A stretch of DNA of 64,000 nt. Origin: Pontibacter silvestris. GTDB taxonomy: Bacteria; Bacteroidota; Bacteroidia; Cytophagales; Hymenobacteraceae. The stretch lies in contig NZ_JAJJWI010000007.1 of assembly GCF_020907275.1 (NCBI RefSeq), positions 1-64,000 of the forward strand, read 5' to 3'. Within the stretch, counting starts at the first letter, position 1, and each line of letters begins with the position of its first letter. Below are positions 30,263 to 38,522 of this stretch, in pieces. The translations under genes and the position numbers were made by a program. The notes beneath the pieces are model-generated. The model saw only the letters and a program-made list of their open reading frames with translations. It searched no databases and was not told where the DNA came from.

Positions 30263-30285
30263 ATATGTCTTGCTGTATATTAAAG

Positions 30286-31821
30286 TTAGCTAAGAATAAG
30301 CTTTTGGCCTGGTTTAATATCGTTTGTCTTAAGCTTATTAAGCTTTTTAATTTGCTCTACCGTTAAGCCATCATACTTTTTAGAAATGTTCCAAAGTGTA
30401 TCACCAGGTTGTACGTGGTAGATAAACTGCTCTTTTGCTGGCTTTTCTACTGATATTCTATTTACCACTTTCTTGACAGGTGTGCTGTTTATTACACTCT
30501 TGTTTCCTTCATTTGATGCTAACACAATATTAGGTTCTTTAGCTCGGGGTTGTAGTACAACTAATTCCTGCTTTGGCTTAATTCTGGTACTTTTCAGGTT
30601 GTTCCATTCTTTAAGCTGATCTATGGTAACATGATGCTCGTTCGCAATACGTGTTAAATTGTCACCGCTTTGTACGATATATAATTTCTGTTCTACAGTG
30701 TCTTTGTTACTAGCAGGAGCTTCAGGTTTGGCAGAAGCAAGCAGAACCTGTGATTTTTCAGGGTTAAGCTCTACTGCAGGAGTTAGTGGTACAGGAGATG
30801 CAGCTAAAAGGATACAGCTACGATCTTGATTGTCTGCCAGTAAAGCTGAACGACTGGCAGGTACTCGCAGAGGATAATTGCGGATGTGCTTTGGTAATAC
30901 TGTTTGCTTTAGCTCAGGGTTCAAGGCCATAAGCTCCTGCGGGTTCATATGTAGTTCTACAGCTAATTTTTCCAGATCCAGAGGCTGGTTTATCAACATT
31001 GTGTCTACATCAATAGCATATAATATAGAGTCTGAAAATATATTATGCTCCGGAGCATAATGCATGGCATAAATAACGGCTGTCATAGAAGGTATGTAGC
31101 CGCGGGTCTCGCGTGGGAGGTATGGGAAAATCTCCCAAAATGTTTTTTTACCTCCACCGGCACGACGAATTGCTTTATTTACATTGCCCGGGCCACAGTT
31201 ATAAGCTGCCATAGCCAACTCCCAGTCATCATACATTTTATGCAGGCGGCGCAGGAAGCGCAATGCAGAGTCAGTAGACTTTTCAGGATCTAAACGCTCA
31301 TCAATGTAATTGTCCTGCACTTTAAGCCCATACTCCTTACCTGTAGGGCCCATAAATTGCCACAACCCGGCAGCACCAACAGGAGATTTTGCTTTAGGGT
31401 TAAGCCCTGACTCTACAATAGAGAGGTACTTAAGCTCCTGTGGCATATTGTGTTTTTTTAGATACTTCTCATACATCGGAAAATACACGTTCTCACGCGT
31501 AAGCATGGTGCGTGTGTACTTTCGGTTGCGGATAGTGAAGTAATCAATATAACTCCTTACAAAGTTGTTAAACTCCAACGGAATTTCTGACTCAATACAG
31601 CTTAACCTATCCTGAATTACTTCATTCGGTTCGTTGGGAATATACTCCACCAGCAGGGCCAGTTCTTCAGGAGAAAGCTGTGTGGTATCAATTCTGAATT
31701 TAACGGAATCTTCTACTGTAAGCCTATCAAGCAAACGGCTATCATTGGAAGCATGGGCAAAGCCTGCCCAAATGCTTCCAATGATAGCCGCAAACACTGT
31801 AAAGAGTTTCGTATAGGTCAT
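30286..31821 (-). CDS. MltD-like membrane-bound lytic transglycosylase with two LysM domains
   Basis: A 511-residue exported protein with a signal peptide (about 1-24). The SLT domain spans about 110-265; the catalytic Glu is Glu137 in LSIVESGLNPKAKSPVGAAGLWQFM, followed by the AAYNCGPGNVNKAI motif. Two LysM repeats follow (about 378-421, YIVQSGDNLTRIANEH, and 466-510, YHVQPGDTLWNISKKY), which bind peptidoglycan. The enzyme cleaves the MurNAc-GlcNAc bond to give 1,6-anhydro ends. It begins 9 bases after gatA, so it is the last gene of tatA-tatA-gatA-mltD. Confidence 0.93.
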   Translation of the reverse strand: MTYTKLFTVFAAIIGSIWAGFAHASNDSRLLDRLTVEDSVKFRIDTTQLSPEELALLVEYIPNEPNEVIQDRLSCIESEIPLEFNNFVRSYIDYFTIRNRKYTRTMLTRENVYFPMYEKYLKKHNMPQELKYLSIVESGLNPKAKSPVGAAGLWQFMGPTGKEYGLKVQDNYIDERLDPEKSTDSALRFLRRLHKMYDDWELAMAAYNCGPGNVNKAIRRAGGGKKTFWEIFPYLPRETRGYIPSMTAVIYAMHYAPEHNIFSDSILYAIDVDTMLINQPLDLEKLAVELHMNPQELMALNPELKQTVLPKHIRNYPLRVPASRSALLADNQDRSCILLAASPVPLTPAVELNPEKSQVLLASAKPEAPASNKDTVEQKLYIVQSGDNLTRIANEHHVTIDQLKEWNNLKSTRIKPKQELVVLQPRAKEPNIVLASNEGNKSVINSTPVKKVVNRISVEKPAKEQFIYHVQPGDTLWNISKKYDGLTVEQIKKLNKLKTNDIKPGQKLILS

Positions 31822-31830
31822 AATTAAAGT

Positions 31831-33267
31831 TTATGCTTCAACGGTAATCTTATCCAGGATATAATTCGAGAAAGCTAGCAAAGCTGGCTCATCGAATGAG
31901 CGGGTCATAAGTTGTAACCCGATGGAAAGACCATTGGCATCGCGACCAACCGGAATGGAGATGGCCGGAACACCTGAAAGTGAGGCCTGCACTGTAAAAA
32001 TATCTTCCAGATAAGCTGCTACTGGATTAGCTGCATTTTCCCCAAGTTTAAATGCTGTTGTTGGGGCAGTAGGCAATATAAGAAAATCATAAGACTCAAG
32101 CAACTCTGCTGTTTTCTCCTTTATCAGTCTTCTTACCTTCTGTGCCTTTGTATAGTATGCGTCATAGTAGTCAGCACTTAATACAAAAGTGCCCAGCATA
32201 ATACGCCGTTGTACTTCTGCGCCAAAGCCTTCTGCTCTTGTCTTTTTATAAAGGGAGTTAAGGTCGGTAACATTGTTGCTACGGAAACCATACTTAACCC
32301 CGTCGTACCGGCCCAGGTTTGAACTGGCCTCTGCAGTAGTCAGAATATAGTAGGTAGGCACAATGTAATCAAGATAAGGGAAGTCTACAGCCTCAACTGT
32401 ATGACCCGCTTCTCTGAGCATGTCTTTTACGTTCAGAATGCAGTCCTTTACTTCTGTATCTAATCCCTCATTCTCGAAGCAGTCGCGGATATAACCTATC
32501 TTGTATGTTTTGTCAGATGATAGTAATTGGCTGTAAGCGGGTACCTCCCGTTGGCTTGCTGTACTGTCTTTGCCATCTGGCCCTGCCATTACCTCTAAAA
32601 GCAAAGCAGCGTCTTCAATACTCCTGGTAATTACCCCAATCTGGTCAAAAGACGATGCATAGGCTATGAGGCCATAGCGTGAAATGCGTGAATAAGTAGG
32701 CTTCATGCCTATTACGCCGCAAAATGAAGCTGGCTGACGTACAGATCCTCCTGTGTCGGAACCTATAGATGCCAGGCATAGGGCAGCCTGCACAGCTACT
32801 GCCGATCCGCCGGAAGAGCCACCTGGCACACGCGTTGTGTCGTCGGCATTAAGGGCAGGCCCAAATGAAGAGTTTTCATTTGAACCTCCCATGGCAAACT
32901 CATCGCAGTTTTGTCTGCCAATAATAATGGCATCTTCTGCAAGTAAACGCTCTACTGCCGTAGCGGTATAAAGCGACTTGAATCCATTTAAAATTTGGCT
33001 GGAAGCCTGCAGACTGTGCCCTTTATAGGCTAGCACATCCTTAATGCCGATTACCATACCCGCCAGCTTACCGGCTGTGCCATTGGCTAACTTTTGGTCA
33101 ACGGTGTCGGCCTGTGCAAAGGCTTCTTCTTCAAAAGTCTCCAGGAAAGCATTCAGCGTTTCCTTTTCTTTGATATTTTGCAGGTAGTGCGCTACTAGTT
33201 GGCGGCACGTAATTTGGCCATTGGCGATATCTGACTTGATGTCGCGTAGCGAATTATACTGTCTCAA
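31831..33267 (-). CDS. gatA: Aspartyl/glutamyl-tRNA amidotransferase subunit A
   Basis: A 478-residue amidase-signature protein. The Ser-cisSer-Lys triad reads Lys76 (GIKDV), Ser151 (PGGSSGGS) and Ser175 (SDTGGSVRQP), each three less than in well-studied GatA. GatA releases ammonia from glutamine for GatB, which amidates Glu-tRNA(Gln) and/or Asp-tRNA(Asn). gatB and gatC are not in the window. The start is TTG (33265-33267), embedded as TTGA in the stop of the preceding tatA, which implies translational coupling. Confidence 0.95.
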   Translation of the reverse strand: MRQYNSLRDIKSDIANGQITCRQLVAHYLQNIKEKETLNAFLETFEEEAFAQADTVDQKLANGTAGKLAGMVIGIKDVLAYKGHSLQASSQILNGFKSLYTATAVERLLAEDAIIIGRQNCDEFAMGGSNENSSFGPALNADDTTRVPGGSSGGSAVAVQAALCLASIGSDTGGSVRQPASFCGVIGMKPTYSRISRYGLIAYASSFDQIGVITRSIEDAALLLEVMAGPDGKDSTASQREVPAYSQLLSSDKTYKIGYIRDCFENEGLDTEVKDCILNVKDMLREAGHTVEAVDFPYLDYIVPTYYILTTAEASSNLGRYDGVKYGFRSNNVTDLNSLYKKTRAEGFGAEVQRRIMLGTFVLSADYYDAYYTKAQKVRRLIKEKTAELLESYDFLILPTAPTTAFKLGENAANPVAAYLEDIFTVQASLSGVPAISIPVGRDANGLSIGLQLMTRSFDEPALLAFSNYILDKITVEA

Positions 33268-33485
33268 TCTAATTTAGGCTTGTTATCCTTATCCTCTATG
33301 GATCGTTCTAGTTCATGTTTGATCTCATTTGTCGCATCTTTGAACTCACGTATACCACGGCCCATAGCACGGGCTATACCAGGAATCTTATCTGCGCCAA
33401 ACAATAAAAGTACTGCTGTAATAACGACAAGCATCTCTCCCCCTCCCAGATCACCGAGAAAAAGAAGAACTGTACCCAGGTACAT
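33264..33485 (-). CDS. tatA: Twin-arginine translocase TatA/TatE-family protein (second copy)
   Basis: A 73-residue protein: one N-terminal membrane helix (about 10-30, GGGEMLVVITAVLLLFGADKIP), then the amphipathic helix [19 protein letters not shown] and an acidic tail. This is the standard TatA architecture; TatA oligomers form the passage for folded proteins. It is closely similar to the gene at 33513-33725 (both share [11 protein letters not shown]), so the pair looks like a tandem duplication. The stop overlaps the gatA start. tatC is not seen nearby. Confidence 0.92.
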   Translation of the reverse strand: MYLGTVLLFLGDLGGGEMLVVITAVLLLFGADKIPGIARAMGRGIREFKDATNEIKHELERSIEDKDNKPKLD

Positions 33486-33512
33486 ACTTTAAAGATATAG
33501 TTTAGAATAAAA

Positions 33513-33725
33513 CTACTTCGTGTTGTTGTCGTCTTTCACAGAGTTTTCAAGATCGCTCTTGATTTCTTTTGTGGCATCTTTAAACTCACGGATACCGCGA
33601 CCTAAACCTCTGGCAAGCTCAGGAATACGTTTAGCACCGAAAAGCAACAAGATAGCGAACAGGATTAAGGCTATTTCTGTGCCGCCTAATCCACCCAGGA
33701 AAAGAAATACGTTGTTGATTGCCAT
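33513..33725 (-). CDS. tatA: Twin-arginine translocase TatA/TatE-family protein (first copy)
   Basis: A 70-residue paralogue of its downstream neighbour: membrane helix about 14-31 ([22 protein letters not shown]), amphipathic helix [20 protein letters not shown], and a short charged tail. The GGLGG and [14 protein letters not shown] segments are typical of Bacteroidota TatA. It is the first gene of the tatA-tatA-gatA-mltD unit, with 27 bases to the second copy. Confidence 0.93.
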   Translation of the reverse strand: MAINNVFLFLGGLGGTEIALILFAILLLFGAKRIPELARGLGRGIREFKDATKEIKSDLENSVKDDNNTK

Positions 33726-34368
33726 GGTCTTAATTCTTTAAGATATAAATTGCTACAAAGTTAGAGTTAATATTTATTTAAACCCACATCTACTCATATA
33801 AGTTTAATAAGTGCCTCTATAATGCAAGATACTTATTAAACTGCTATTTTACTAAACAGCCTGTACTGTTCTGTTATTTTGTATTTGGTGGAATATATTT
33901 TAGACTAATCCTGATGTTTTACTTTGTTCCCATAAGAAAACAAGGGTGGACCCTGCTTTTGAGATGCAAGCAATAACTTAAGGAAGCAATTTACTTTTGG
34001 TCTAAGTTTATTAAAATAAAAATATTGTACTTAATTTAAACTGTACTTTTATTTGTATGTGCTTAATACCTTGTCCTGTAAGAGTACAAAGTTTGATCTT
34101 ATTCCCATAGGGGTAATCGCTTTCCCAAATGAAGAATTTCCAAGAAATCATCTTGTTTGTAAGTGTATGAATATTAGTCAGTTGTGTTTTTGGTGAATTT
34201 TGGCCTAACTATTGCTTATAGTGTTTTGCTTTGCTTACATTTATTTAGCTTCAGTTTGTGAAGTAGGAGAAAAAGATAGGTGGTTCTGAAGCAAGAAAGA
34301 GCAATTATTGCAGGAAACTGAAATCTCTGGAAAAAGTTTTTAGGAAGCGCAACAAATATTAGAAAGTA
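33726..34368. other. AT-rich intergenic region
   Basis: No coding frame is convincing. A perfect 10-base inverted repeat (tttaataagt, 33803-33812, with 33831-33840) has an 18-base loop and lies upstream of the tatA promoter box. No other structure was recognised until the dyad at 34369. Confidence 0.4.
33756..33763 (-). promoter_or_regulatory. Putative -7 box upstream of tatA
   Basis: TAACTTTG on the minus strand fits TAnnTTTG, 30 bases before the first tatA start. No clear -33 TTG was found. Confidence 0.35.
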
Positions 34369-34386
34369 TAAGTATAACTATACTTA
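34369..34386. promoter_or_regulatory. Operator-like dyad upstream of the candidate small RNA
   Basis: TAAGTATA-AC-TATACTTA is a perfect 8+8 palindrome with a 2-base centre. It ends 17 bases before the -7 box at 34404, so it covers the -33 position, where a bound regulator would compete with RNA polymerase. The binding protein is unknown. Confidence 0.45.
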
Positions 34387-34403
34387 AATATGGTAAATTG
34401 TTT

Positions 34404-34411
34404 TATATTTG
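34404..34411 (+). promoter_or_regulatory. -7 promoter box of the candidate small RNA
   Basis: TATATTTG is an exact match to TAnnTTTG on the plus strand. A consensus -33 TTG is missing; the dyad 34369-34386 lies there instead, which would suit a regulated promoter. Confidence 0.45.
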
Positions 34412-34417
34412 CGCAGT

Positions 34418-34569
34418 AGTTGGATGTACAATATGAAAGTTGTATATTTAAGGTATGAAATTTATAGAGCCTTTTGAGGAAACTCTATAGAGCTCTTTTA
34501 TAAATAATAAAGAAATTAAGTTTGTTTTCATAGCTTGGAAAGGCACCCTGCTTTGTAGGGTGTTTTTTT
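34418..34569 (+). ncRNA. Candidate structured small RNA (about 150 nt)
   Basis: The segment is bounded by a consensus -7 box (34404-34411) and an intrinsic terminator (34544-34569), and contains no gene-like frame. The predicted transcript can form a hairpin near 34430-34450 (gtacaa / ttgtat with one G-U), a two-part stem at 34463-34489 (tatagag / ctctata enclosing cct / agg), and the terminator. I do not recognise a known RNA family. The longest ATG frame (34434-34478) is only 14 codons. The 5' end is inferred from the promoter and is approximate. Confidence 0.4.
34544..34569 (+). terminator. Intrinsic terminator, plus strand
   Basis: caccct (34544-34549) pairs with agggtg (34557-34562) around a 7-base loop and is followed by a run of seven T. 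It has no protein-coding gene upstream on the plus strand for many kilobases, which is why it suggests a small RNA. Confidence 0.75.
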
Positions 34570-34600
34570 GTTTTTAGGCAATTTTATTCAATAAAAAGCC

Positions 34601-34646
34601 TAGAAACAGAAGAGCCGCAGTAACTACTGCGGCTCTTCTGTTTCTA
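34601..34646. terminator. Perfect 22-bp hairpin, probable bidirectional terminator
   Basis: Arms 34601-34622 and 34625-34646 are exact reverse complements with a 2-base centre and a GC-rich core (gagccgcagta). It closes the envelope operon on the minus strand, 55 bases after the EnvC-like stop, and backs up the terminator at 34544 on the plus strand. Confidence 0.85.
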
Positions 34647-34700
34647 TAAGCTATGTATCTACAGCTAAAAGCGGGAAAGTACAATATGTGTGGTGCGCTT

Positions 34701-35936
34701 TTATTTATGGGACAGCCAGGTTTCAGGATTTAAGTTGACGTTGTTCTTCCACACCTGGAACTGGAGTTCAGAAGTTCCGTCTGCACCGGTGTACACAGTT
34801 CCTATCACATCTTTTATTTTCACTGTCTGGCCTGTGGTTACATTTACTGACTTAAGGCGGGCATATACAGTAAAGTATTCTCCATGCTGCACCATTACAA
34901 TATTATTCATGCCGGGTACACTGGCTACTGTTAATACTTTACCCTCAAAAATAGCCCGTGCTGTTGCTCCTTGCGATGTCTGTATATCAATACCACGGTT
35001 CTCAACGACTACTCCCTTTAGTACAGGGTGATTGTGGCGACCAAATTTCTGGGAGATAAAGCCTCGCTCTACAGGCCAGGCCAACCGACCTTTGTTTCCG
35101 GCAAAAGAAGAGGAAATAAGTGCAGCCTCTGGCGTTAAGGTTACCTTGTTAGCACTTCCGCTAGAGGCCCGGCCAGCTTCTCGTGCTGCGCGTGCGGCCC
35201 GGGCAATCTCTTCGCGAACAATGTCCGCTATCAGATTATCAAGTTTCTTAACGGCTTTCTGGCGCTGAGCTACTTCTTGCTTAAGGTTACTTTCCTGTTT
35301 GCTTAGGTTAGAAATAACACTGTCTTGCTGGGTTTTAAGGCTAAGCAGGTTCTTGTTCTCCTGTATCTGCCTGTTGAGCAGGTTTTGCTTCTGCTTCTTT
35401 TTAGAGTCTAGTACAGCTAATTGGTTATTGAGTGCATCCTGCGCCTTATTTATTTGCTCCACCTGCTTTTTACGGGCTTCGGAGTACTGCTGCAAATAAC
35501 GCATACGTCGCACAAACTGGTTGAAAGAATCTGCCGCAAAAAGAAACATAAGCTTATTGTAACTATTAGCTGTCTTAGAGGCTGCGTAAACCATACTGGC
35601 ATATTCTTTTTTCAGGTTCTCCAGGTCTGATTCAAGAGAACGCACCATACCCTCTGTTGTTTTTACATCGGACTGTATAAGTGTTATTTCTTTAGAAACA
35701 GTTTGGATAACGCCTTTCTGAACTGTAATTTTTTCTTTGATAGCGTTTAGCTGGCCAATAGAGGCTTCCTTCTGCTTTTTAGTCTGTTGCAGAATCTTGT
35801 TCGCTTCTTTTATTCGGGTGAGGTTTTCCTTTTTCTCTTTCTCCAGTTGTGCTTTCGATTTCTTTTTTTGCGCATGAGTGGCAAAAGGCAACGAAAGGAG
35901 GAGAAAGAAAAAGGCTAATCTGTAAAGGGCCTTCAT
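34701..35936 (-). CDS. EnvC/NlpD-like murein hydrolase activator (degenerate LytM/M23 domain)
   Basis: A 411-residue exported protein: signal peptide (about 1-22, ATHAQ), a long coiled coil rich in Lys/Glu/Gln (about 25-250) and a C-terminal M23/LytM domain (about 290-405). The zinc ligands are lost: the HxGxD motif reads Asn313-Arg-Gly-Ile-Asp317, and the later His position reads YARL in HGEYFTVYARL. That is the EnvC pattern, a non-enzymatic activator of N-acetylmuramoyl-L-alanine amidases at the division septum. Its place at the end of an envelope cluster agrees. Confidence 0.9.
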   Translation of the reverse strand: MKALYRLAFFFLLLSLPFATHAQKKKSKAQLEKEKKENLTRIKEANKILQQTKKQKEASIGQLNAIKEKITVQKGVIQTVSKEITLIQSDVKTTEGMVRSLESDLENLKKEYASMVYAASKTANSYNKLMFLFAADSFNQFVRRMRYLQQYSEARKKQVEQINKAQDALNNQLAVLDSKKKQKQNLLNRQIQENKNLLSLKTQQDSVISNLSKQESNLKQEVAQRQKAVKKLDNLIADIVREEIARAARAAREAGRASSGSANKVTLTPEAALISSSFAGNKGRLAWPVERGFISQKFGRHNHPVLKGVVVENRGIDIQTSQGATARAIFEGKVLTVASVPGMNNIVMVQHGEYFTVYARLKSVNVTTGQTVKIKDVIGTVYTGADGTSELQFQVWKNNVNLNPETWLSHK

Positions 35937-36011
35937 TAAACTTATAGTTCTTCTCTCTTGAGTTTACAAATATGGTGAATCTATAAGTGAAGAACCAGTG
36001 GCTGCAGAGAT

Positions 36012-36767
36012 TTAATTAGTAGCTAAGTGTTTATAATCAGAGGGTACGTTGAAAGGAAAGGTTAATACCTCGTCCGTGACAGTTACTTTGCTATGATTAA
36101 GCGTAAGGTCTGATACCCGCCCGCCCTGCATAATTACCTGGGCCACTAGATCATGGGCAAAGGGTATAGGCCCAACTGCCTGAAAATTGTTGTACTTAAC
36201 GGTGATGTTATTTCCCGATTGCTGGTCCTGTATATTAAGCTGTTGAACTTTTTGCTGATCGCGCCTGACAAAATAGTCGAAGAGGAGGTTCTGGCGCAAC
36301 TGTTGTATGTGTTGTAGTTGTGCCTCATCCATTACCTTTTCGGCTCCAGTAGGCTGGTAGTTACCTAGTAGTACAGCCTGCAGTACATTAAAGTTGATAT
36401 TTACGTTAAGCCTGCTTCTGAGGTAATTATAGTCTGTTGCGGTGTATTCTTTGCGGAGACGATTCATGACATATATAGAGTCCTGTGTCAGTTTCATACG
36501 GGCAGCTTCAATACCAAGGCCAGGTACTACAGACATCCAGATCACACTGTCTTTCTTCATGCGTAGCGACACACCTGATGATAAGTTTTCTCCGTTGCCA
36601 GACAGGGAAAAACGGCTTTTTGCACTCAGGTAAGTAAAATCCAGGTTCTTAACAGCTACGCTTCCTATGGTTTCTGTGGTGGCAGAGGCAGTTGTAGGTA
36701 CAGACTCTTTCTTACAGCTTGCCAGAAGAAACAAGCTGAGCAGGCAGAGCAATATATGTTTACTCAT
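36012..36767 (-). CDS. DUF4292 family lipoprotein
   Basis: A 251-residue protein with a lipoprotein signal (SLFLLASC, Cys18). The rest fits DUF4292, a LolA/LolB-like beta fold of Bacteroidota with the pattern SVAVKNLDFTYLSAKSRFSLSGNGENLSSGVSLRMKKDSVIWMSV. Its place between a TPR protein and an EnvC-like protein is conserved in the phylum, and a part in moving lipids or lipoproteins to the outer membrane has been inferred from the fold; no reaction is established. The start overlaps the TPR gene stop by 8 bases, suggesting coupled translation. Confidence 0.88.
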   Translation of the reverse strand: MSKHILLCLLSLFLLASCKKESVPTTASATTETIGSVAVKNLDFTYLSAKSRFSLSGNGENLSSGVSLRMKKDSVIWMSVVPGLGIEAARMKLTQDSIYVMNRLRKEYTATDYNYLRSRLNVNINFNVLQAVLLGNYQPTGAEKVMDEAQLQHIQQLRQNLLFDYFVRRDQQKVQQLNIQDQQSGNNITVKYNNFQAVGPIPFAHDLVAQVIMQGGRVSDLTLNHSKVTVTDEVLTFPFNVPSDYKHLATN

Positions 36768-38517
36768 AAAGTTTTTTCTCTTTTATCTTTTTATCGATAA
36801 AGGCAGACGTTTCTCCTTTTAGCTTTGCCTTTTGCCACTGGCTAACAGCTTCTTCTTTTTTGCCTAATTTAAACAGTACATCGCCATAATGCTCTACAAC
36901 AGTGGCATCGTCAGAAATGGCAACGGCCTGCTCCAGGTACTTTCGGGCCTCGCTGTAATCGCCCATTTTGTACAGTACCCAGGCATAAGTGTCTAAATAA
37001 GTTGGGTTGTTAGGATGGAGCAGTACTAACTGGTTCGCCATTGTTTTGGCTTTCTCCAAGTTCTCGTTACGTAGCGATAAAAAGTAGCTATAGTTATTTA
37101 AAACATGTTCGTTATCAACATCTATGTTCAGCACTGCTTCGTATGCCTCGTCAGACTTTTTATAGTTCTTAAGCGAATTATAAGCATCTCCTAATTGCAT
37201 ATTAAACTGTATAACCAAGTCTGATTCGTTAGAAGACAAACGTTTGCCATACTCCAGGGCCTTTGCCGCTTTCTCAAAATTTTTCTCAATTAAATGGCCT
37301 GTTCCGTTATAGAACCAGAAAACTGCCTGGTTAGGAAACAACTCCAAAGCTTTATCAGAGTGTTCTACCAGCGAGTCTGCCTGCATCAGCTCAGCGTCTA
37401 ACAGCACAATCTGTTGCCATATCTTAAAATGAGAGTCATCCAGTTTAACGGCTGTCAGGTAGTTGTTGCGAGCCTCTTCTTTCTTACCTACAATTGTCTG
37501 GAGGTCGGCAGCTACGGCATAGGCTTTAGCTTCTTCAGGATGGTTTTGTATAGTAAGATCAACCAACTCTAAGGCTACACCTTCAATTTCTGGGTTTGGT
37601 AACTGCCGGATAAAGTCCACCAATATTCGCACTTTGGTGTCTATATCCAGGTCAGGACTGGAAAAAGCTACTTTTACCTGCTTTTCAGACTCAGTGGCAT
37701 TGCCTTTCTGGCGGTATAAGTCAGAAAGCATAAGATGAGCAAAAGGGTTGTTTGGCTCAATGTGCATGGCCTTTTCCAATACCCCAACAGCAGCGTCCGT
37801 TTCTTTAGAGGCATTATAAAGTTCGGCCTGTGCCAGGTAATAGCGTACTTCCCCGGGGTTGGCTTCTATAAGCTTTTCACCTTCCTTTACGGCTTTTTCG
37901 ATGTTGTTCTGGCGGAGGTATATCTGCTGACGATTAACCGAAAGCTGCTCCAATGAGCCGAACTGTTTCTCAATACGGTAATAGGTCTTTAAGGCATCGT
38001 CGTAACGGGACTGCGACAGGTACAGGTCTGCAAGGTTAAAGAGATATTCTTCCGAGCCAGGTACGTTGCTTATTAAGCTGTTGTAGACCTGGGCTGCTTC
38101 ATCAAACTGTTTCTGATCTGCATACAGCTGTGCCAGCAGAAGATAATAATAGGCGTTTTTGGTGTCGTTGGCAATAGCAGCCTGAGCAAAGGGCAAGGCT
38201 GCCTTTGCGTTCTTCATCAGGAGATAAGTTTCTCCTATTTTATAATTAAGAGCGGCGTTACCAGGGGTAAGAGTATAAGCTTTTTGAAAAAGCTGGAGGG
38301 CTTGTGTGTAGTCCTCCAGCATAAAATATTTCACTCCATCCAGAAATAAAGCCTCGCTTATGCGCTGGTCCTGTTCCGATGCTTGCTTTACTTGTTTAGG
38401 GGCAGTAGCAGCCTCGCGTGTGGCTTTTGATTGTTTTTTATTTGATTGGGCGTTGCTTTCTCCTGCCAGTAAAGCTAGGATGCAAACAGCCAAGGCCATA
38501 TTTCTGAACTTAGTCAT
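36760..38517 (-). CDS. Tetratricopeptide-repeat protein
   Basis: A 585-residue exported protein with a signal peptide (about 1-23, GESNAQ). It consists of about a dozen TPR units from residue 50 to the end, clear in AALNYKIGETYLLMKNAKAALPFAQAAI and YLDTYAWVLYKMGDYSEARKYLEQAV. TPR arrays serve as protein docking surfaces; the partner is unknown. The arrangement flippase-dut-nucleotidyltransferase-TPR-DUF4292-EnvC recurs in Bacteroidota, and suggests a role in envelope assembly. Confidence 0.9.
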   Translation of the reverse strand: MTKFRNMALAVCILALLAGESNAQSNKKQSKATREAATAPKQVKQASEQDQRISEALFLDGVKYFMLEDYTQALQLFQKAYTLTPGNAALNYKIGETYLLMKNAKAALPFAQAAIANDTKNAYYYLLLAQLYADQKQFDEAAQVYNSLISNVPGSEEYLFNLADLYLSQSRYDDALKTYYRIEKQFGSLEQLSVNRQQIYLRQNNIEKAVKEGEKLIEANPGEVRYYLAQAELYNASKETDAAVGVLEKAMHIEPNNPFAHLMLSDLYRQKGNATESEKQVKVAFSSPDLDIDTKVRILVDFIRQLPNPEIEGVALELVDLTIQNHPEEAKAYAVAADLQTIVGKKEEARNNYLTAVKLDDSHFKIWQQIVLLDAELMQADSLVEHSDKALELFPNQAVFWFYNGTGHLIEKNFEKAAKALEYGKRLSSNESDLVIQFNMQLGDAYNSLKNYKKSDEAYEAVLNIDVDNEHVLNNYSYFLSLRNENLEKAKTMANQLVLLHPNNPTYLDTYAWVLYKMGDYSEARKYLEQAVAISDDATVVEHYGDVLFKLGKKEEAVSQWQKAKLKGETSAFIDKKIKEKKLYE

Positions 38518-38522
38518 GTAAT

